DNA from: Aradus depressus
Lineage: Eukaryota > Arthropoda > Insecta > Hemiptera > Aradidae
NCBI GenBank assembly: GCA_963662175.1
Contig: OY759220.1
Location: 45,356,136-45,420,135, forward strand
DNA: 64,000 nucleotides
Direction: 5' to 3'
The notes under the pieces are model-generated. The model had not been told where the DNA came from, did not search any database, and was given only the letters and a program-made list of their open reading frames with translations. The position numbers were made by a program, and so were the translations under genes. The stretch's first letter is position 1. Each line of letters starts with the position of its first letter. This document shows positions 51,501-60,500 of this stretch, piece by piece.

Positions 51501-54500
51501 GAATCAAGTAAATTGAAAACAGGAACTATTTACTTGTACGAATAACTATATTCGAATATTTGAATATATCAGTGGCAAATTGCAATAACCAGTTAACTGA
51601 CACGAACCTGATTTCGAGATATTCATGTTTAAAGTATATGACATATAATTTATTGTAATATTTGATATATAAATGTTCAAGTTGATGTACAGAAATTCGT
51701 TTATAATATTCGCTTATAATATAATATATGACAGTTAACTGGTTATTACAAAATAATTCCAGTTAACTGATTCGGTTTTCCTGAAATCACAGTCATAAAT
51801 ATGAATTTAAACAATGGACTCATGTGGGAAATGAAAATTTAGATCAATATACACATTTTTCTCAGAAAATCTCATTTTTTAAAAAAATGTCACTTAACTG
51901 GTTATTGCAATTTGCCACAGATATTGTTAACTGACATTGTAGTTTTAAATTCCTGTATCTTTTCAGGTAAACAGGGAATAGATAGCAAAGTGTGAACCTT
52001 GAAATGTATTGCAGGTGGGTATTGTCTGGGCTTGAAACAACACAAAACACTATTAACATTCACAACTATTTATTGAGGGCGCCGGTAGCTCAGTGGTAAG
52101 CGTGATTGACTACTGAGCTCAAGGTCGTGGGTTCGTAGCCCGACCGAGGCCCTTAGTTTATTTTATCTGGGAGGTAAAATAAACTTAGGCACGCCGTCCT
52201 TCGGATGGGACGTTAAGCGATGGTCCCGAGCCTGTACGATGTCAGGTACTCGTTAAAGACCCCTACCCTAGATGAATAAAAATTTAGGGTAGGCAAAATT
52301 TAGGACTCCCACAGTAGAGTCGGGCTCATGTCCACCAGAGTGACGAAAGAGCGCTCTGGTAGTAGGCGATATGACCTCGTAGTTAAAGCCCGGGCATGAG
52401 TCATAAAACCTAACCTAACTATTTATTGTTCTAAAAGGAACATATATTTTTGTGAATTTATGAAAATGCTCCCATAGATCGATTTCAAAGGCTTGCTAAT
52501 AGTATTTCTGATAAATTTGAATTTTTCATAGACAATATTAATACTATTAAATCAATTGTTTAAAAATGGATATATAAAGCATAATAGTCCCCTTTGAATG
52601 ATCCAATAGTTGTATTCAACTCATATATTTATGTTGTTAATTTTTTTACATTCTGGATTTATTTTTATTTCTAGCTATTACTTACTAGTTTTTCTTTTAT
52701 TGTACCCATGATTATTAATATAGTGTTAATTTTATAACCAAATTGTAGTAATATTTAAGTGTTTGTTAATAAGAGTAAATTTTAAATAATTGTTATATTT
52801 GTACATATAAAAATAATTTGTTCTACTTTTTGTTTTATTACGATGTATTTTATGAGGTTATTTGTCAACCATTTTATTTTGTGTATTAATAGGCTTCGCT
52901 TGTAGAAATAACTAATAAATAAAATTGAAACTTGTAAAAAAGTTAATAGTACAAACGCAAGTGAAGTGTCGCAATACCAGTGTTGCCAGGACATGATTTT
53001 AAAATACGTGTTAGTAGCTTCATTAACATTCTAGTTATTTGACCTAGCAACTGTCGTGTAATCTTCAAAAAGCGCGTTCATACACAATTTCTCCCCTATT
53101 TGATTCTTGAATCCACCTTTTAAAATGTTCTTCAATGAGTATATTTATATTTGACTCGGTTAGAATCAAAATGGTGAAACTGTGCATTAAGTTCTTAACT
53201 TATTTAAAAAATTTATAATTTATCCAAACCGGAAATATTTTGTCTTCTGCTTTTATAGTGAAAGTTGCTGTTAGCAAACCATAAAATTGAATAAAAATCT
53301 TAATTTCAAGGTCACTATTCATATGTTTAAGTTACTGGTTCCATATCATCAAAATGGTAAAAGTGATTTGCCACTAGATCTCAGCACTGGCTAGGATTTC
53401 ACTTGTACAACTTTTTTCCTGAACAAAACTATCATTTTTGTACCCGATTATGCACTTAAACGAAAAATTTTCAAAAATGTCACTTGGACCATTTCTTCAA
53501 TTCAAATTTGAAAAAAAAAAATCAATTTCCATAGGCACACAGCCTATAAACGCGATAGATTGAACATATCGACAAAAAATTGTGTTTGTGATTCCAACAC
53601 CCTATAACAATTTTGACGATTGATTATCAGCCAAAGAAAGGGAAAGGGGTGAGGATTTTGGAGGGCAGCTGAACACGAAAAATAAATGAAACCCTTCCTT
53701 TTTGAAATATATATTTATTCCTCAAAAACATTTTTACGTTGACTTTCGTTTTCGACATTACATCCACCAGTTTAGTTATTAACTGTTTATAACTAAATCT
53801 GTAGATGTAATCCCGAAACCGATACTTGTAAGTATAACTTTGTTGTGTATATTTAAAGAAAGAAGTTTGTTTTATTTATTTATTACAAGTTCCTCAACTT
53901 AGTAGTTCCTAATTCCTAACATAATTTAATTTGGTGTATGTTCTTTTGTTTTATTAGAAGAAAAAGGCTTCGGGAAAGGTGTTGGAATGATTCGTTCAAA
54001 CTATAACAGCCCCAATTCGCAACATTCTTGCAACAATATATCGCAGACACAGCCAAAGAGATATTTGAACAAAATCAATGTAGAGAAGTGTGAAGGGCTG
54101 CAACTACCGAACCATGTGGCCAACCGTTTGGAAGTGCATAACAAGAAATATGAAGGGGAAAGGTGAGTTGCATCTAGTTGTGTTCAGAAGTGCAAGCTGG
54201 TTGGGGACTGGTTAATCTAATGTTGGTTTGATTTTGTGGATCATGCCCGGGCTTCAACTACCAAGTCATATCGACTACTACCAGAGGACATTTCGTCGCT
54301 CTGGTTGTCATGGGCCCGACTCTACTGTGAGCGTCCTAAAGTTAACTACCCAACTTTACATGTAGGGACTATTTAACGTGTATCGGACGTGTATATCGTA
54401 GGCTCAGGACCGTCTTTTGTCCAAAAAACCTAAGGACCTGAACCTGGTTTGAACCCTTGATTTCGACCATATTAGACCAGAATGCTACCTCCGCGGCCCT

Positions 54501-57500
54501 TCAAATCTGTGTTCTGCCTACTTGCTATTATATAAGTCTTAGGCAGGTTTTTTATTTTACATGTTTATTTATGTAACTAGCAGTAATACCCGGCGTTGCC
54601 CGGGGAACTTTGACATTTCTCCCAATATCTCTCATTCGAATCCTATTCAATACTTCAGCAATACATTCATGTTACAATTTTCAATTATTCAAATGTAAAA
54701 AGGCTTATAATCTTTCATCTCCAGACACCCCACTTAGTTATCTGCTTCAGCGGCGGACACCACAGCCAGTAACTGTTTGGAACCCCTGGGCACCACACTA
54801 CTCGTTAATTAGTCCTATGTTATGTAACTAACCCTGGGTAGGTAAAATTTCGATCTCCCGCTGTAGAGCTAACAGGGAAGGGATAAGATCATTGGATGCT
54901 TAGGTCCCTAGGTGTACACAACAACCCTCCCAATATATCTAAATCTGTCTCTGGTTGACTATCATCGCTTCTGGTTGCTGCCTATCTGTCGCCATTGCTG
55001 CCCTAAAGTGTTTTTTCAGAAGATATCTAAAAACGGTACCACAAAGCCCACCTATATTCTATATTTCTTACTTGACAATATTAGTTCAAACCGAACGGAA
55101 ACTTGTTGTATCTTTACGTGTGGTGTCTAATGAGCTCGGGGTCGCAAGTTGGAAATCTAGACGGGGCTCTTAGTTGTTTTGATGGGGAAGTCGAAAAAGC
55201 CTTGTGCATGTCGTCCTTCGGACGGACTCCCAATATATCTAAATCTGCCCATGGTTGACTATCATAGCTTCTGATTGCTGCATATCTACCGACATTGCTG
55301 TCCTAATGTCTTTTTCAGAAAGTATGTGAAAACAGTACCACAAAGCCAACCTATATTCTATATTTCTTTCTTGACAAAATTTGTTTGGAACCAAACGAAA
55401 ACATATTTTATCTTTACATGTGTTGTCTAAAATCAGCTCAGGACTCTTAGTTGTTTTGACTGGGAAATAACCTTGAGCACGTCGTCCTTCGGATGGGGCT
55501 TTAGGCGATGATCCAGGGCTTTTTCGAGTGTCAGGTACTCTTTAATTAGTCGTATGTTATGTAACTAAGCCTGGGAAAATAAAATTTCGATTATACTATA
55601 TTCGCGCATTTTATGTGAGAGCAGCCCGCTGTAGGGAGGGAAATAGTAAAAGTTTAGAGGGTCATCCACTATAATGAAAGGGCGCCAGTAGCCTACTTAG
55701 CTCAGGATCGCGGGTTCGGAGCCCGGTAGAGGCCCTTAGGATGGGACGTTAAGCGTTCGTCCCGAGCCTGTACGATGTCAGCTACTCGTTAAAGACCCCT
55801 ATCCTACGTGAATAAACCGAGGTAGGCAACATTTAAACCTCCTACAGTAGAGTCGGGCTCATGTCCACCAGAGTGACGAAATAGCGCTCTGGTAGTAGGC
55901 GATATGATCTCGTAGTTAAAGCCCGGTCATGAGTCACAATAACTAACTCCATTATAATGAAATGGTCAATTTTTTGAACATTTTTCACATTGTTTCATCA
56001 ATTTGAAACTGTTTCAGATATCGGTGCAGAGACAAAAAGGATCGTGCCACGGCAGAACAAGTTTTTGACAAAAGAACATTACTCATTCTTCGGAAATTTA
56101 TCGATCAAAAGAAGATTATTGAGGTACGTACCTAAGCTACATGATGTTGACATTTATTGTGGATGTTTTTAAATTGTTTTTCTCTATGTACATTATATTT
56201 TTAATTTCATTTTATTTTTAAAAAAATTCGGTGAATCATGGGCAATGTTCTTCATGTGTATTCAACAAAGTGTTTACTCTTCATCTAAGCTCTTCCTCTT
56301 TGGCACATTTGACTGAAAATTAGTAGATGTTTTACTTGGGACTTATCAACCCTCATGTTAATGTATTCATTACAATTGAAGACACGAGTGGATGAAGGTG
56401 TTATGTACATAATTCAAGTAATAGTCTTAATATGCTTTAAGATGCGGTGAAAAAGATAAGTTGAGTAGCACCGGCATTAATATTTTAAATATATCGCAAC
56501 TCCGCTTCAGAAGTGACATAAATTAAGAAAATAAATGAAAAAAATTTACAACAAAAAGTATTTCACTTGGAATTTCTCGACATTTTATTTTTGTTACATA
56601 ACACCTTCATGCACTCGTGTCTTCAATTTCTCGACATTTTATTTTTGTTACATAACACCTTCATGCACTCGTGTCTTCAATTTCTCGACATTTTATTTTT
56701 GTTACATAACACCTTCATGCACTCGTGTCTTCAATTTCTCGACATTTTATTTTTGTTACATAACACCTTCATGCACTCGTGTCTTCAATTTCTCGACATT
56801 TTATTTTTGTTACATAACACCTTCATGCACTCGTGTCTTCAATTTCTCGACATTTTATTTTTGTTACATAACACCTTCATGCACTCGTGTCTTCAATTTC
56901 TCGACATTTTATTTTTGTTACATAACACCTTCATGCACTCGTGTCTTCAATTTCTCGACATTTTATTTTTGTTACATAACACCTTCATGCACTCGTGTCT
57001 TCAATTTCTCGACATTTTATTTTTGTTACATAACACCTTCATGCACTCGTGTCTTCAATTTCTCGACATTTTATTTTTGTTACATAACACCTTCATGCAC
57101 TCGTGTCTTCAATTTCTCGACATTTTATTTTTGTTACATAACACCTTCATGCACTCGTGTCTTCAATTTCTCGACATTTTATTTTTGTTACATAACACCT
57201 TCATGCACTCGTGTCTTCAATTTCTCGACATTTTATTTTTGTTACATAACACCTTCATGCACTCGTGTCTTCAATTTCTCGACATTTTATTTTTGTTACA
57301 TAACACCTTCATGCACTCGTGTCTTCAATTTCTCGACATTTTATTTTTGTTACATAACACCTTCATGCACTCGTGTCTTCAATTTCTCGACATTTTATTT
57401 TTGTTACATAACACCTTCATGCACTCGTGTCTTCAATTTCTCGACATTTTATTTTTGTTACATAACACCTTCATGCACTCGTGTCTTCAATTTCTCGACA

Positions 57501-60500
57501 TTTTATTTTTGTTACATAACACCTTCATGCACTCGTGTCTTCAATTTCTCGACATTTTATTTTTGTTACATAACACCTTCATGCACTCGTGTCTTCAATT
57601 TCTCGACATTTTATTTTTGTTACATAACACCTTCATGCACTCGTGTCTTCAATTTCTCGACATTTTATTTTTGTTACATAACACCTTCATGCACTCGTGT
57701 CTTCAATTTCTCGACATTTTATTTTTGTTACATAACACCTTCATGCACTCGTGTCTTCAATTTCTCGACATTTTATTTTTGTTACATAACACCTTCATGC
57801 ACTCGTGTCTTCAATTTCTCGACATTTTATTTTTGTTACATAACACCTTCATGCACTCGTGTCTTCAATTTCTCGACATTTTATTTTTGTTACATAACAC
57901 CTTCATGCACTCGTGTCTTCAATTTCTCGACATTTTATTTTTGTTACATAACACCTTCATGCACTCGTGTCTTCAATTTCTCGACATTTTATTTTTGTTA
58001 CATAACACCTTCATGCACTCGTGTCTTCAATTTCTCGACATTTTATTTTTGTTACATAACACCTTCATGCACTCGTGTCTTCAATTTCTCGACATTTTAT
58101 TTTTGTTACATAACACCTTCATGCACTCGTGTCTTCAATTTCTCGACATTTTATTTTTGTTACATAACACCTTCATGCACTCGTGTCTTCAATTTCTCGA
58201 CATTTTATTTTTGTTACATAACACCTTCATGCACTCGTGTCTTCAATTTCTCGACATTTTATTTTTGTTACATAACACCTTCATGCACTCGTGTCTTCAA
58301 TTTCTCGACATTTTATTTTTGTTACATAACACCTTCATGCACTCGTGTCTTCAATTTCTCGACATTTTATTTTTGTTACATAACACCTTCATGCACTCGT
58401 GTCTTCAATTTCTCGACATTTTATTTTTGTTACATAACACCTTCATGCACTCGTGTCTTCAATTTCTCGACATTTTATTTTTGTTACATAACACCTTCAT
58501 GCACTCGTGTCTTCAATTTCTCGACATTTTATTTTTGTTACATAACACCTTCATGCACTCGTGTCTTCAATTATTACCTGTTTTTGAGTTTCATTTTGCT
58601 CCATAGTTCGAAGACCGTCCACGAAACCCTATTAACATTCTTTGACGTTTGTTTGTACCCCCCGATTTTTGTGAAAATATTGAAACTCTATTAATGAAAC
58701 TTTGTATGAAATTAAAGGATGATATGTAAAACCGGGGAAAAATTAGAATGGAGAAAGATAAATAGATAGAAAGGAAATGTTGAAGCGAAAAAAATATATT
58801 TTCAGGTTGCGGTATGTAGCTATTTTAATTTTCTTGAACATGTCATACTTAGCTTAGTAGCTTTGATTTCTGTTATCAGATATCTTTTGGTTCGTAATGA
58901 CAATTTCTGTTTTATAGTTGTCGCTAACATGAAATGTTTTTTTGGCTCTCAACCTTTAAGTTATATTACTCATTTTTGCACAAGTTTATACAGTCTAGTT
59001 TTTATTTTATTTTTTCTAATTTTTTATTACACTCTTCTGTTTTATTACAATTGAAACCTGTTGTTTTATTTCATAGATAGCACTCCCTCCTGGGACCTTG
59101 GATGTTGCGTAAATAACCAATAACGTCGTTGTAGAGGCGTGGCTAATATGCATCATATATAAAGCCCCGAAACCACAACGTGTAATAAAAAAAAACTTCT
59201 CTGTAGAAAAAATGTAAATAAATAGTTAATGAAATCACAAATAGCTAGGGAAGTAGAGTGTATCTCATGGGATAATGTGTCTACAGATAAATGGATGCAT
59301 ATCTACTGGTAAGGAAGCCAACGTGTACTACGCGCCCTCCCCTCAGGGTGTTGACTACGCCGTCAAAGTGTACAAAACATCCATCCTTGTATTCAAAGAC
59401 AGACAGGACTATATCGTTGGAGACCGTCGGTGAGTTTTATCCGGGTATCATAGCTAATATTTACATTCGTTTAGAGTTGTTTATCATGACTCATGCCCGG
59501 ACTTTAACTACGAGGTCATATCGCCTACTACCAGAGCGCTCTTTCGTCACACTGGTGGACATAAGCCCGTATTTAGTATGGGAGTCCTAAATTTGGCCTA
59601 CCCTAAATTTTTATTCACCTAGGGTCTTCAACGAGTACCGGACATCGTACAGACTCGGGATCATCGATTAACGTCCCATCCGAAGGACGACGTGCTTAAG
59701 TTCATTTTACCTCCCAGATAAAATAAACTAAGGACCTCGGCCGAGTTTCCAACCCGCTAACTTGAGCTCAGTAAGCAAAAGCACGCATACCACTGAGCTA
59801 CTGGCGCCCTACCTTTCGTTTAGATTTCAACATAATGTATATTTTAGAGAGAGTCGGTAGCGTAGAGGTAGCGTCCTTGCTTACTCGAAACCCGGCCGAG
59901 GTCCTATCTAGGGGGTACAAAAACTTTGAGCACGCCGTCCATCGGAGGTTCCGAACCTGTGTGATGTCGAGAACTCGTTATATATTCCATCCTATTTATA
60001 CCTATTTAGGCACCATTTTGGGCTCTTACAGTAGAGTCGGGCTCATGTCCACCAAAGCGACAAAGAAGCGCTCTAGTAGTAGGCGGCATGAACTCGCAGT
60101 TAAAGCCCAACAAACAAAGATGTTTTAAGTTAAGGTATTGCTAACGTATTGAGAAATGTGATACGTGTGTTCCCAATGTTAGCAGTGTGTAACAGTAATG
60201 AATAAATCATAAATAAATCAATAAATAAAATAAAAGTTTATTTGTACTCTTTACATTAATTTTTTTGGCACCTAAGATTTGCATTAGTTTTACAGGAACG
60301 GAAGAAAGTAATGAAAGCGTTGAGTGCATAAATAAGAATTGTCATTGGAGGAAAAACAGAGAAAATGCAGTTTATTCATTGGACAAGAGCGTGACTAATA
60401 AATACATTTATTTTCTTCATTTATTTAAGGGCTCAACACCAGGATTATACCCTTCGACTCTTAAAAACTAAGAAAGTCGTGGAGTAAAAAAAAAATTTAC

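Noticed and set aside
56535..58694. Open frames of 719 and 679 codons on the plus strand
   Set aside because: They arise because the 54-bp satellite unit is a multiple of three and lacks stops in two frames. There is no start context, domain or neighbour logic, and they lie in a RIOK1 intron.
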